In this document: positions 17,525 through 26,550 of the stretch, piece after piece
Layout of the letters: each line of letters starts with the position of its first letter
How positions within the stretch are numbered: the stretch's first letter is position 1
NCBI GenBank assembly: GCA_964371405.1
Contig: CAYJLV010000008.1
Location: forward strand, 1 to 64,000
DNA from: JAMHWF01 sp964371405
GTDB lineage: Bacteria; Pseudomonadota; Gammaproteobacteria; Burkholderiales; Burkholderiaceae_C
DNA length: 64,000 nt
Direction: 5' to 3'
Notes under the pieces: generated by a model
Database searches by the model: none
Seen by the model: the letters and a program-made list of their open reading frames with translations, nothing else
Told to the model about the DNA's origin: nothing
Program-made: the position numbers and the translations under genes

Positions 17525-18979
17525 TCAGAACGGGTAGTGGCGCGGCTCGGTCTGCAGCGTGATCCAGCGCAGATCGGTGAACTCGGCGATGCCGGCCGCG
17601 CCGCCAAAGCGGCCGATGCCGCTGGCCTTGACGCCGCCGAACGGCATCTGCGCCTCATCGTGCACCGTCGGGCCGTTGACGTGGCAGATGCCCGACTCGA
17701 TGCGCCGCGCGACCTGGAAGGCGCGCGCGATGTCGCGACCGAACACTGCCGCCGACAGCCCGTACTCCGAGTCGTTGGCGCGCTGCACCGCCTCGTCGAC
17801 GCCGCTGACGCGAATGACGGCCTTGACCGGTGCGAACGTCTCTTCGTGGTAGACGCGCATCTCGGGCGTCACGCGGTCGAGCAGCGTCGCCGGCATCAGC
17901 GTGTTCTCGGCCTTGCCGCCGCACACCAGCTTCGCCCCCTTGGCCAGCGCGTCGTCGATCAGCGCGTTGTTGAAGGCGACGGTAGGCATGCCGATCACCG
18001 AACCGAGCACGACGGGGTTGGGGCCGCGCGGGTCGCCCAGCGGGAGGCCCCGGGCCTTGGCGGCGAGCAGCGCGACGAAGTCGTCGGCGACCTCCTCGTC
18101 GACGATCAGGCGCTCGGTCGACATGCAAACCTGGCCCGAGTTGGCGAACGCGCCGAACGCCGCCGCGTTCACGGCTTCGCTCAAATCGGCATCGTCGAGC
18201 ACGACCATCGGCGCCTTGCCGCCGAGCTCGAGCACGACGGGCTTCAAGTACTTCGCGCAGGTCATAGCGATGACGCGGCCAACCTTCGTCGAGCCGGTGA
18301 AGTTGACGCGCCGCACCGCCGGGTGCGCGATCATCGCCTCGACGACGGCGCCGGCATCGGCCGGCGCATTCGTCACGTAGTTGACGACGCCGGCCGGGAA
18401 GCCCGCTTCCTGGAGCGCCTCGACGATCAACTGGTGCGTGCGCGGGCACATCTCGGAGCCCTTGAGCACGACGGTGTTGCCGCAGGCCAGCGGCGTGGCG
18501 ATGGCGCGCGTGCCGAGGATGATCGGCGCGTTCCACGGCGCGATGCCGAGGACGACGCCGGCCGGCTGGCGCAGCCCCATCGCCAGGCTGCCGGGCACGT
18601 CGGACGGGATCACTTCGCCGCCGACCTGCGTCGTCAGCGCGGCGGCCTCCTGCAGCATTCCTGCGGCCAGCATCACGTTGAAGCCGACCCATTGGCCCGA
18701 GGCGCCGGTTTCGGCCGCGACAGCCTCGATGAACCGGGGCGTCATCGCCTTCAGCGAATCGGCCGCCTTGAGCAGCAGCGCACGACGCTCGCCCGGGCCG
18801 GTGCGGCCCCAGGTCTTGAACGCCTCGGCCGCCGCCTCGACGGCCTTCACTGCGTCGGCCGGAGTGGCAGCCGGCGCGCGCGACGCGACGCCGTTGTCGA
18901 GCGGATTGCGGCGCTCGAAGAGCGCGCCCTTCTCCGCTCCGACGGCGAGACCGTTGATCAGCATGGACACTTCAGACAT
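17525..18979 (-). CDS. Aldehyde dehydrogenase, aromatic-aldehyde type
   Basis: 484-residue NAD(P)-dependent aldehyde dehydrogenase. Landmarks are the Rossmann segment GIAPWNAPIILGTRAIATPLA (about 150-170), NFTGSTKVG, the general base Glu in LELGGKAPMVV and the catalytic Cys in FANSGQVCMSTERL (about 285). The ending MPFGGVKASGIGRFGG and lineage-specific CHVNGPTVHDEAQMP resemble salicylaldehyde/vanillin/benzaldehyde dehydrogenases. Oxidation of an aromatic aldehyde is therefore the likely role, but the substrate is inferred. A Shine-Dalgarno aaggag precedes the ATG. It is divergent from an AraC-family gene, a likely regulator. Confidence 0.9.
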   Translation of the reverse strand: MSEVSMLINGLAVGAEKGALFERRNPLDNGVASRAPAATPADAVKAVEAAAEAFKTWGRTGPGERRALLLKAADSLKAMTPRFIEAVAAETGASGQWVGFNVMLAAGMLQEAAALTTQVGGEVIPSDVPGSLAMGLRQPAGVVLGIAPWNAPIILGTRAIATPLACGNTVVLKGSEMCPRTHQLIVEALQEAGFPAGVVNYVTNAPADAGAVVEAMIAHPAVRRVNFTGSTKVGRVIAMTCAKYLKPVVLELGGKAPMVVLDDADLSEAVNAAAFGAFANSGQVCMSTERLIVDEEVADDFVALLAAKARGLPLGDPRGPNPVVLGSVIGMPTVAFNNALIDDALAKGAKLVCGGKAENTLMPATLLDRVTPEMRVYHEETFAPVKAVIRVSGVDEAVQRANDSEYGLSAAVFGRDIARAFQVARRIESGICHVNGPTVHDEAQMPFGGVKASGIGRFGGAAGIAEFTDLRWITLQTEPRHYPF

Positions 18980-19388
18980 CGCGGTACTCCTTCAGCTCCT
19001 TCGCTACGGATCAACAACGATAGGCGGCGGGGCGCCACTGTCGCTGCAAACGGGGCGAGCGTCGTGCCCGACGCCCGGAGCGATTGTGTTCTCCAAAAAA
19101 ATCCCTGCCCGAGCATTGCGGCCGCAGGCGGGGAACAATCGCAGCGAGGCCGCAACGTGCCGGGTGCCGCTCAGTCGGATCAACGGCGCGGCGATGCAGC
19201 CTCGCAGGCACAGTAGCCAGCCCGCCGCAGCCGTGCTTTTCCGCCGAGGCAGGAACGCTTGTCCTGGCGTGCACGGCGCACCGGACTTTCCCTAGGGTGG
19301 CAGCGTCCCACGGTCAGGCGCGGCCGTCCGCGCAGCGGCGCGACGCGCCGCCATAATCGTCGTCCCGCTCGAGCCGTTGGAGCCGCGC
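18980..19388. promoter_or_regulatory. Divergent promoter region, aldehyde dehydrogenase / AraC regulator
   Basis: About 400 bases without a gene. They contain an inverted repeat gcgattgt (19080-19087) / acaatcgc (19135-19142) enclosing a run of seven A (19094-19100). On the minus strand, two ggag motifs precede the dehydrogenase ATG. No clear -35/-10 pair or -24/-12 promoter was found. Placement between a catabolic gene and a regulator suggests an operator zone (inference). Confidence 0.45.
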
Positions 19389-20345
19389 ATGAACACAGCC
19401 GCCACCGTGGTCAGCACCGACCTCGTGCCGCCCGGCGACCGCCTCGCCTTCTGGGGCGAATCGATGCACCGCCTGTTCGACGGACTCGACTGCGACGCCT
19501 ACGGCGACAAGGGCTTCGACGGTCGCTTCGCGTCCACGCACGCCGGCGACGTGGTGCTGACACGCCTGGAGGCGGACCGCCACCGCGTCGCGCGCTCGCG
19601 CTCGCTGGTGCGCCACAGCAGCATCGGCTATCTGAAGATCGTCGCACCGCTCCTCGGCTGCGCACAGGTGCAGCAGTGCGGGCGCGAGGCGCAGGTCGCG
19701 CCGGGCGAATGGAGCATCTACGACACGACCGACAGCTATGCCGTGTGCAACCCGCAGCGCGTCGAACACCTGATCGTGCGCGTGCCCAAGCTGCGGCTGG
19801 CCGAGCGCGGCTTCGCGGTCGACGCGCTGATGGCGCGCCGCTTCGGCGCCAACGGCGGCGTCGCGCGGCTGGCCCTCGAGACGATGCGCAGTACTTGGCG
19901 AGAGCTCCCCGGCCTGAGCGACGATGCGGCACGCAGCGCCGGCGACGCGATCCTGCAGTTCGTGCAGTTGTCGCTGCTCGAGCTTGCCGGCCGGCCGTCG
20001 GCGGCGACGCAGCGCCTGGCGCTGCGCGAACGCATCAAGCACCACGTCGCGCAGCGCCTGGCCGACCCCGCGCTGTCGGTGCCCGAGATCGCGCGGGCGC
20101 TCGCCTGCAGCCGGCGCCACCTCTACAACGCCTTCGCCGACGAGGCCGACGGCGTCGCCGGCTACATCCTGGGCGAGCGGCTCGAAGCCTGCCGGCGCGA
20201 TCTCGCCGACCGTTCCGCCGCGTCGCGCCCCGTCACCGACATCGCGCTGGCGCGCGGTTTCAGCAACCTGGCGCACTTCAGCCGCGTCTTCAAGGCGCGC
20301 TACGGCGCAGCGCCGAGCGAGTACCGCGCGGGCGCCGCCCGTTGA
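19389..20345 (+). CDS. AraC-family transcriptional regulator (FeaR-like)
   Basis: 318-residue regulator. The N-terminal AraC-binding-like domain (about residues 10-175, including DRLAFWGESMHRLFDGLDC and APGEWSIYDTTDSYAV) is of the FeaR/ectoine-type class. The C-terminal AraC/XylS helix-turn-helix domain is at about 215-315 (IKHHVAQRLADPALSVPEIARAL and the signature IALARGFSNLAHFSRVFKARYG APSEYR, given here in two parts). The ATG at 19389 is chosen; one four codons upstream is equally possible. It is divergent from the aldehyde dehydrogenase, which it plausibly controls. Confidence 0.9.
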   Translation: MNTAATVVSTDLVPPGDRLAFWGESMHRLFDGLDCDAYGDKGFDGRFASTHAGDVVLTRLEADRHRVARSRSLVRHSSIGYLKIVAPLLGCAQVQQCGREAQVAPGEWSIYDTTDSYAVCNPQRVEHLIVRVPKLRLAERGFAVDALMARRFGANGGVARLALETMRSTWRELPGLSDDAARSAGDAILQFVQLSLLELAGRPSAATQRLALRERIKHHVAQRLADPALSVPEIARALACSRRHLYNAFADEADGVAGYILGERLEACRRDLADRSAASRPVTDIALARGFSNLAHFSRVFKARYGAAPSEYRAGAAR

Positions 20346-20474
20346 GGGCGGGGTCGGCTTCGGTCTGATACGGCCAGTCGGTGCACGGGCTGCCCCGCGC
20401 CGCATCCGCGCCGTCCCGACTCAGGGTTAGCACCAAGTCGGCAGCACTGAAACAACAAAAGGGCGCGCCGCGCT

Positions 20475-20504
20475 TTGCGCACGCCGCGTCAATTCCTTGA
20501 TAAT
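20475..20504 (+). promoter_or_regulatory. Candidate sigma-70 promoter of the RRM gene
   Basis: ttgcgc (20475-20480) and tgataa (20498-20503) are separated by 17 bases, in an otherwise GC-rich 249-nt gap. It would give an untranslated leader of roughly 85 nt before the RRM start, as is usual for cold-inducible RNA-binding protein genes. Assigned by eye. Confidence 0.4.
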
Positions 20505-20594
20505 CTGTTCCCTCTGCTGGCAGCGGCGCCTTCGCTTGAATGGTTCACGACGGGTTGAAGCTCCACAAGTTCATAGGGTCAGGAAAGGCGCCTC

Positions 20595-21089
20595 ATGGGT
20601 AACAAGCTCTACGTCGGCAACCTTGCGTACAGCGTGCGCGACGAGAATCTGAACGATGCTTTCGCGCAGTTCGGCACGGTCACTTCGGCCAAGGTCATGA
20701 TGGACCGCGACACCGGCCGCTCGAAGGGCTTCGGCTTCGTCGAGATGGGCAGCGATGCCGAAGCGCAGGCCGCGATCAACGGCATGAACGGTCAGTCGCT
20801 CGACGGCCGTGCCGTCGTCGTCAACGAAGCGCGTCCACGCGAGGATCGTCCGGGTGGCGGCGGCGGCGGCTTCCGCGGCGGCTACGGTGGCGGCGGCGGT
20901 GGCCGCAGTGGTGGCGGTGGTGGCTACGGCGGCGGCAGCAGCGGCGGCGGTTATGGCGGCGGCGGTGGCGGCTACGGGGGTGGCGGCGGCGGCTACGGCG
21001 GCGGCGGTGGCCGCAGCGGCGGCGGCGGCGGCAGCTACGGCGGCGGTGGCCGCAGTGGCGGTGGCGGCGGTGGTCGCGGCGGCTACTGA
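20595..21089 (+). CDS. Glycine-rich RRM RNA-binding protein
   Basis: 164-residue protein. One RNA recognition motif is at residues 3-80, with RNP2 KLYVGNLAY and RNP1 RSKGFGFVEM carrying the aromatic RNA-contact residues. A low-complexity tail of about 80 residues built from GGYGGGGG and GRSGGGGG units follows, ending GGRGGY. Bacterial homologues (cyanobacterial Rbp type, also common in Proteobacteria) are cold-inducible RNA-binding proteins. The Gly/Arg/Tyr tail resembles RGG-like sequences that bind RNA weakly or self-associate. AGGAAAGG precedes the ATG. It is monocistronic, with a candidate promoter upstream and a terminator after. Confidence 0.92.
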   Translation: MGNKLYVGNLAYSVRDENLNDAFAQFGTVTSAKVMMDRDTGRSKGFGFVEMGSDAEAQAAINGMNGQSLDGRAVVVNEARPREDRPGGGGGGFRGGYGGGGGGRSGGGGGYGGGSSGGGYGGGGGGYGGGGGGYGGGGGRSGGGGGSYGGGGRSGGGGGGRGGY

Positions 21090-21107
21090 TCGAGAGATCG
21101 GACGAAG

Positions 21108-21136
21108 AAGGCGGTGGCGAGTCCACCGCCTTTTTT
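21108..21136 (+). terminator. Rho-independent terminator of the RRM gene
   Basis: Perfect 10-bp stem aaggcggtgg / ccaccgcctt with a five-base loop (cgagt), the 3' arm running into a tract of six T. It starts 19 bases after the stop codon. Confidence 0.88.
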
Positions 21137-21182
21137 CATGGGCGCCGCGCAAAAGCGCCGCGAGTCACCGGAACGCCGACCT

Positions 21183-21962
21183 TCAGGTCTCGCCCTGCCT
21201 CGGCTTGCGCGGCCGGCCGGCGAGCAGGCGGTCGAACCAGGGGTCGGGCAGCGCGCGCAGCAGCTTCGCGACGACGGCCATCTGCCACGGAATCACGCAG
21301 TACGAAGTGCCGCGCCCGATGGCGCGCACCGCGCGTTCGGCAAAGGCGTCGGCCGTGAGCTGGAACGGCTTCGAATGGCGGTCAGCGCGCGTCAGCGGCG
21401 TCTCGACATAGCCCGGATTGACGGTGACGACGCGCACGCCGTGCGGCCGACAGTCGCCGCGCAGCGATTCGCAGTAGGCGATCACGGCGGCCTTGCTCGA
21501 ACAGTAGGCGCCGTGGCCCGGCAGGCCGCGGATACCGGCCACGCTGCCGAGTCCCACCAGCGTGCCGCTGCGCCGCTCGCACATCGCGCGCACGAACGGA
21601 TGGAACGTAGCCGCCATGCCGAGGTTGTTGGTCTCGTAGATGCGACGCATCACGTCGAGGTCGACGCGCTCGGCGGTGTCGAAGCCGACGCTGATGCCGG
21701 CGCTGGCGATCACGATATCGGGCAGGCCCTGGGCAGCGATGCAGGAGCGCCCGGCGCCGACGATCGCGTCGACATCGCGCACGTCGGCGCCGTGGACCAA
21801 TGTGCGCGACGTATCGAAGCCCTGGCGCGCGACCCAGTCGTGCAGCTCGGCGGCGCGCCGCGCCACCAGCGCGAGGCGCCAGCCGTCGCGGTAGTAGCGT
21901 GTGGCGAGCGCCTGGCCGATGCCGCTCGACGCGCCGGTGATGTAAACCAGTCCGCTGGTCAT
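21183..21962 (-). CDS. SDR-family oxidoreductase
   Basis: 259-residue short-chain dehydrogenase/reductase. The cofactor motif TGASSGIG is at residues 8-15, a variant NAG-type motif is ASAGIS (about 90), and the catalytic Tyr-Lys is YCSSK (about 155-159) with Ser in GLGSVAG. The substrate is unknown; similar proteins are often annotated only as SDR. The ATG at 21962 gives MTSGLVYITGASSG; the frame continues upstream through lptC without similarity. It lies 133 nt downstream of lptC on the same strand and may belong to that transcript. Confidence 0.9.
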   Translation of the reverse strand: MTSGLVYITGASSGIGQALATRYYRDGWRLALVARRAAELHDWVARQGFDTSRTLVHGADVRDVDAIVGAGRSCIAAQGLPDIVIASAGISVGFDTAERVDLDVMRRIYETNNLGMAATFHPFVRAMCERRSGTLVGLGSVAGIRGLPGHGAYCSSKAAVIAYCESLRGDCRPHGVRVVTVNPGYVETPLTRADRHSKPFQLTADAFAERAVRAIGRGTSYCVIPWQMAVVAKLLRALPDPWFDRLLAGRPRKPRQGET

Positions 21963-22095
21963 GCCCGTTGCCCGTCCGACGTGCGCTTCGGCCGATCCCC
22001 AGAGACCATGTGGTGCCCCTTCGCCCTTGGCATGCTGGCCCGCCTGGGAGCACCCCGGCGCTCGGCGCGCGGCACATGCGTTGGCACAGGGTGTC

Positions 22096-22788
22096 TCACG
22101 GTCGCACGCCCTGCGTGAACGCCTCGGCCGGCCTGCCGCCGGCGCCCGGAAAGCGCGCGCGGACGCGTCCGCGCAACTGCACCGTACGGTCGAGGTTGTC
22201 GTAGTCGAGGGCGTCGGCGCGGATCTCGGTCGCGCCGCGCCGCACGACGACGGGCAGGTGCGAACGCACCCGCTCGGTGGCGAGGAAGGCGTGCAGGAAT
22301 TCGCCGCGGAACTCGATCGGCGGCGCGCCGGCCTGCCCTTCGCGCACCACCTGCGCGCCGCCGAGCAGCTGCACCTGCGTCGCGTCGCCGTTGACGAGGG
22401 CGCGCCGCGCCGTCGCCGTCGTGGTCTGCTGCGCGTCGCCCCAGGCGCGCATCTGCACTTGGTCGATCTCGACGGTGTCGCTGTCGGGGTAGTGGCGCAA
22501 CTCGTCGCCTTCGAGCTGCGCGCGCAGCCGGCCGGCCGGCGTGAAGCGCTGGACGACGAAGCGCTGCATCGTGTAGTCGGGCTCGTGGCGCGGCGCCGCC
22601 GCAGCCGTTTCGGGCGCAGGCCGCGGCGTGTTCTTGACCAGCCACCAGGTGCCAAGCGCGAGCAGCGCCATGAGCACGATCGGCAGATAGGCCGACACCG
22701 TCTCGGCGGCGCGCCAGTGCCAGCGCAGACGCGGCTTCGGACCGGGCGGCGCAGCCGGCGCCAGCGCGGCGGGTTCAAGCAGGTCCAC
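22096..22788 (-). CDS. lptC: LPS export ABC transporter periplasmic protein LptC
   Basis: 230-residue bitopic inner-membrane protein. A cytoplasmic Pro/Ala-rich start is followed by one transmembrane helix (about residues 33-52, YLPIVLMALLALGTWWLVKN) and a periplasmic beta-jellyroll that passes LPS from LptB2FG to LptA. Recognisable family features are YTMQRFVVQRFTPAGRLRAQ, LRHYPDSDTVEID, REFRGEFLHAF-like and RGATEIRADALDYDN. It starts at GTG 22788, 9 nt after kdsC. The genes lptA and lptB, which often follow, are absent here; an SDR gene comes next. Confidence 0.88.
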   Translation of the reverse strand: MDLLEPAALAPAAPPGPKPRLRWHWRAAETVSAYLPIVLMALLALGTWWLVKNTPRPAPETAAAAPRHEPDYTMQRFVVQRFTPAGRLRAQLEGDELRHYPDSDTVEIDQVQMRAWGDAQQTTTATARRALVNGDATQVQLLGGAQVVREGQAGAPPIEFRGEFLHAFLATERVRSHLPVVVRRGATEIRADALDYDNLDRTVQLRGRVRARFPGAGGRPAEAFTQGVRP

Positions 22789-22797
22789 GCCGCCGGC

Positions 22798-23370
22798 CTA
22801 TGCGTCGTCGAGTGTCGTCAGCGGGCCGTCGAGCAGCGCGGCGTAGCGGCCGGCGGCGCACAGCAGCAGGTCGCAGAACTCGCGCGCCGCGCCGTACCCG
22901 CCGGCGGCGGCCGTCACGTGGCGCGCGACTGCCCGCACCTCGGCGTGCGCATTCGGCGGCGCGCAGGCGAAGCCGGCGCGCAGCAGCAGCGGCAGGTCCG
23001 GCCAGTCGTCGCCGATCACCGCCAGCTCGCGCCATTCGAGCTGCAGTTGCGCGCGCAACTGCTCTGCGGCAGCGAGCTTGTCGTGGGCACCGTAGATCGC
23101 ATGACCGACGCCGAGGTCGGCGATGCGCCGCCGCACCGCCTGCGAATCGCGGCCGGTGACGACGAGCGGCACGATGCCGCCTTGCGCCAGCAGCTTCAGG
23201 CCGTGGCCATCGAGCGTGCTGAAGGCCTTGAACGGCTCGCCATGCTCGCCGATATAGATGAGGCCGTCGGTCAGCACGCCGTCGACGTCGAACACGGCGG
23301 CGCGAATGCCCTGCGCCGCGAGCAGCAGCTCGGGCTCGAAGTTCAGGGCAGGACGGACGGTGCGGGGCAT
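22798..23370 (-). CDS. kdsC: 3-deoxy-D-manno-octulosonate 8-phosphate phosphatase
   Basis: 190-residue HAD-superfamily phosphatase releasing Kdo from Kdo-8-phosphate in LPS core synthesis. Motif I is FDVDGVLTDG (about residues 27-36), preceded by IRAAVF. Motif II lies in LVVTGRDS and the C-terminal acidic motif in VIGDDWPDLPLL. The C0-type small HAD without a cap domain and a length near 180 residues fit KdsC. It lies between kdsD and lptC on the same strand, the common betaproteobacterial order. Confidence 0.95.
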   Translation of the reverse strand: MPRTVRPALNFEPELLLAAQGIRAAVFDVDGVLTDGLIYIGEHGEPFKAFSTLDGHGLKLLAQGGIVPLVVTGRDSQAVRRRIADLGVGHAIYGAHDKLAAAEQLRAQLQLEWRELAVIGDDWPDLPLLLRAGFACAPPNAHAEVRAVARHVTAAAGGYGAAREFCDLLLCAAGRYAALLDGPLTTLDDA

Positions 23371-23446
23371 GGCGCCCCGCAGTCTAAGCCAGCACCGGGA
23401 TCCGGCGGCGGCGGCACACCTGCCGGTGCGCGGGCTCGGCGATCAC

Positions 23447-24436
23447 TCAGATCACCTTGGCGCGCATCAGGTCGTTGGAATTGAGCGCGCCGACCAGGCG
23501 CCGCTCGGCGTCGACGACGAGCAGGCTGGTGATGCGGTGTTCTTCCATCAGGTCGGCGGCCTCGACGGCGAGCGCATCGTCGCGCACGACGCGCGGCTGC
23601 GCACGCATCACGTCGCGGGCCGTCAGCGCGCGCAGATCGAGCCCCTTCTCGATCAGGCGGCGCAGGTCGCCGTCGGTGAAGATGCCGAGCACGGCGCCGC
23701 CGGCATCGGTCACCGCGGTGGCGCCCAGGCCCTTATCCGTCATCTCGCGCATCATCTCGACGAAGGCGGCGCCGGCGCCGACAGCAGGCACGTCGGCCCC
23801 GGCGCGCATCACGTCGCGCACGTGCGTCAGCAGCTTGCGCCCGAGCGCGCCGCCCGGGTGCGAGCGCGCGAAGTCCTCCTCGCGGAACCCGCGCGCGTCG
23901 AGCAGCGCGACGGCCAACGCATCGCCGAGCGCCATCTGCGCCGTCGTGCTCGCCGTCGGCGCCAGGTTCAGCGGGCAGGCCTCCTGGTCGACCGCGGTCG
24001 ACAGAACGATGTCGGCGTGCTGCGCCAGCGTCGATTCGGCGCGGCCCGTCATCGCGACGACGCTGACGCCCATGCGCTTCAACACTGGCACGATCGCGGC
24101 GAGCTCGTCGCTCTCGCCCGAGTTCGACAGCGCGAGCACGATGTCGCCCGTCGTCACCATGCCGAGGTCGCCGTGGCTCGCCTCGCCGGCATGCACGAAC
24201 AGCGCCGGCGTACCGGTCGAAGCCAGCGTGGCGGCGATCTTGCGCCCGACGTGCCCGCTCTTGCCCATGCCGATGACGACGACGCGGCCGCTGCAGCCGA
24301 GGATCGCATCGACCGCCTGCACGAAGCCGGCGCCCTGGCGCGACTTCAGCCCGAGCAGCGCTTGCGCCTCGATGTCGAGCGTGCGCTGCGCAAGTTCGAG
24401 CACTCGCTGCGCGTCGAGCGTCGGGCGGCGGGTCAC
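23447..24436 (-). CDS. kdsD: Arabinose-5-phosphate isomerase (KpsF/GutQ family)
   Basis: 329-residue enzyme converting ribulose-5-phosphate to arabinose-5-phosphate, the first step to Kdo. An N-terminal SIS domain (residues 35-175) contains VVVIGMGKSGHVGRKIAATL, FVHAGEASHGDLGM and ALSNSGESDE. Two C-terminal CBS domains (about 205-325) include VTDAGGAVLGIFTDGDLRR and ITSLLVVDAERRLVG. The GTG at 24436 is used because the nearby ATG at 24462 is in another frame. It heads the kdsD-kdsC-lptC group and is divergent from the Kef-type antiporter. Confidence 0.95.
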   Translation of the reverse strand: MTRRPTLDAQRVLELAQRTLDIEAQALLGLKSRQGAGFVQAVDAILGCSGRVVVIGMGKSGHVGRKIAATLASTGTPALFVHAGEASHGDLGMVTTGDIVLALSNSGESDELAAIVPVLKRMGVSVVAMTGRAESTLAQHADIVLSTAVDQEACPLNLAPTASTTAQMALGDALAVALLDARGFREEDFARSHPGGALGRKLLTHVRDVMRAGADVPAVGAGAAFVEMMREMTDKGLGATAVTDAGGAVLGIFTDGDLRRLIEKGLDLRALTARDVMRAQPRVVRDDALAVEAADLMEEHRITSLLVVDAERRLVGALNSNDLMRAKVI

Positions 24437-24526
24437 GGGGCGGCGTCGCGCTGGGCGTCCATTAGGATCACGATGGGATGATTCTAGGCGCGCGCCCGCG
24501 CCGCGCCGCGTCCCGCTACGACCCCC

Positions 24527-26527
24527 ATGGCCTCCACCCTCGAGCTCGTGCTGCTGTACCTCGTCGCTGCGGTGGGCGGCGTCGCGCTGTTTCGCATGCT
24601 CAAGCTGCCGCCGATGCTCGGCTACCTGGCGGTGGGCGTGCTGATCGGGCCGAACGCGCTCGCGTTGGCCGGCGACTCGGGCAGCGTGCGCTACCTGGCC
24701 GAATTCGGCGTCGTGTTCCTGATGTTCGTGATCGGCCTCGAGTTCAACCTGCCCAAGCTGCGCAGCATGCGCACCGTCGTGTTCGGCTTCGGGCTGTCGC
24801 AGGTGCTGATCACGATCGCGGGCACAGTGGCGGGCCACTTCCTGCTGGTCTGGGCGTTCGGATTCACGGCGCGGCCCTGGGAGCTGTCGTGGCAGGGCGC
24901 CGTCGTGCTGGGTGGCGCGATCGCCATGTCGAGCACGGCGATCGTCGTCAAGATGATGGTCGAGCGGCTCGAGGTCGAGTCGGAGCACGGCCGGCGCGTG
25001 CTTGGCGCGCTGCTGTTCCAGGATCTCGCCGTCGTGCCGCTGCTGGTGCTGATCCCGGCGCTGGCGGGCAGCGGCGGCGATCTCGGCAGCGCGCTCGCGC
25101 TGGCGCTGCTGAAGGCGGCGGCGCTGCTCGCGCTGCTGCTGCTGGGCGGCCAGAAGCTGATGCGCTGGTGGCTGACGATCGTGGCGCGCCGCAAGAGCGA
25201 GGAGCTGTTCGTGCTGAACCTGCTGCTCGTCACGCTCGGCCTTGCCTGGCTGACCGAGCATGCCGGCCTGTCGCTCGCACTCGGCGCCTTCATCGCCGGC
25301 ATGCTGATCGCCGAGACGGAGTACAAGCACCAGGTCGAGACCGACATCCGGCCGTTCCACGACGTCCTGCTGGGCCTGTTCTTCATCACGATCGGCATGC
25401 GGCTGGACTGGCATCCGCTGCTCGACCAGTGGCTGCTGGTGCTGCTGCTGACGACGCTGCCGGTGCTCGCCAAGTTCGTGCTGATCGCGCTGCTGGCGCG
25501 GCTGTTCCGAGCGCCGCCGGGAGTCGCGCTGCGCACCGGCCTCTATCTAGCGCAGGCCGGCGAGTTCGGCTTCGTGGTGCTGACGCTCGGCGCGGAGCAC
25601 GCGCTGATCGACTCGAAATGGGTCAGCCCGGTGCTCGCGAGCATGGTGCTCTCGATGCTCGCGACGCCGTTCCTGATTCTCTACAGCAACCGCATCGTGA
25701 TGCGCCTGTCGGCCAGCGACTGGCTGCTGCAGTCGGTGCAGCTGACGACGATCGCGCGCAAGTCGATCCGCACCGAGGCGCACGTGATCATCTGCGGCTA
25801 CGGGCGCAGCGGCCAGAACCTGGCGCGCCTGCTCGATCGCGAACACATTCCCTACATGGCGCTCGACCTCGACCCCGACCGCGTGCGCCACGCCGCCGCG
25901 GCCGGCCAGAGCGTCGTCTTCGGCGACGCCGCGCGCCTGCAGAGCCTGATGGCCGCCGGCCTGGCGCGCGCCAGCGCCGTCGTCGTCAGCTACCCCGACA
26001 CGCCGTCGGCGCTGAAGATCCTGCACCTGGTGCGTGACCACGCGCCGACGGTGCCTGTCGTCGTGCGCACGATCGACGACACCGACCTGGAGCGGCTGCG
26101 CGCCGCCGGCGCGACGGAAGTCGTGCCCGAGGCGATCGAGGGCTCGCTGATGCTCGCGAGCCACGCGCTCGCGCTGGTGGGTGTGCCGATGCGCCGCGTC
26201 ATCCGCCTCACGCGCGACGCCCGCGACGCTCGCTACGGCCTGCTGCGCGGCTACTTCCACGGCGCCGACGACGACACTGCCGAGGAGCGCCAGCAGGCGC
26301 GACTGCTCAGCGTCAGCCTGCCGGCCGGCGCCGTCACGCTCGGCCAGCGCCTGGGCGACCTGGCGCTGCATGCCGTCGGCGTGAGCGTCGTGTCGATCCG
26401 CAGCGCGGCCGGCGCCGTCGCGCACCCCGACGAGTCTCGCGTGCTCGCCGCCGGCGACACGCTGGTACTGTCGGGTCTGCCGGAGCCGCTGGCGCTGGCC
26501 GAAGGCAAGCTGCTCGGCACCGACTGA
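24527..26527 (+). CDS. CPA2-family cation/proton antiporter with RCK domains (Kef-type)
   Basis: 666-residue inner-membrane protein. An N-terminal Na+/H+-exchanger-type domain of about 12 helices (residues 5-385) contains LAVGVLIGPNALALAG and GLSLALGAFIAGMLIAETEY. A cytoplasmic RCK_N/TrkA-N domain (about 415-530, Rossmann motif IICGYGRSGQNLARLL) and a TrkA-C domain (about 570-660) follow. This is the layout of YbaL/KefB/KefC potassium-efflux systems; glutathione gating and exact ion specificity are not established. It is divergent from kdsD and followed 23 nt later by apt. Confidence 0.9.
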   Translation: MASTLELVLLYLVAAVGGVALFRMLKLPPMLGYLAVGVLIGPNALALAGDSGSVRYLAEFGVVFLMFVIGLEFNLPKLRSMRTVVFGFGLSQVLITIAGTVAGHFLLVWAFGFTARPWELSWQGAVVLGGAIAMSSTAIVVKMMVERLEVESEHGRRVLGALLFQDLAVVPLLVLIPALAGSGGDLGSALALALLKAAALLALLLLGGQKLMRWWLTIVARRKSEELFVLNLLLVTLGLAWLTEHAGLSLALGAFIAGMLIAETEYKHQVETDIRPFHDVLLGLFFITIGMRLDWHPLLDQWLLVLLLTTLPVLAKFVLIALLARLFRAPPGVALRTGLYLAQAGEFGFVVLTLGAEHALIDSKWVSPVLASMVLSMLATPFLILYSNRIVMRLSASDWLLQSVQLTTIARKSIRTEAHVIICGYGRSGQNLARLLDREHIPYMALDLDPDRVRHAAAAGQSVVFGDAARLQSLMAAGLARASAVVVSYPDTPSALKILHLVRDHAPTVPVVVRTIDDTDLERLRAAGATEVVPEAIEGSLMLASHALALVGVPMRRVIRLTRDARDARYGLLRGYFHGADDDTAEERQQARLLSVSLPAGAVTLGQRLGDLALHAVGVSVVSIRSAAGAVAHPDESRVLAAGDTLVLSGLPEPLALAEGKLLGTD

Positions 26528-26550
26528 TTCCCGACGACACGAGGCCCAGC

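Noticed and set aside
20850..21089. Possible DNA repeat or CRISPR-like array in the RRM gene
   Set aside because: The periodicity comes from GGYGGGG-type codons of a glycine-rich tail; units are short, irregular and without spacers.
20571..21152. Alanine-rich frame antisense to the RRM gene
   Set aside because: It is the complement of the Gly-repeat tail; the RRM reading is supported by RNP1 and RNP2 motifs, a ribosome site and a terminator.
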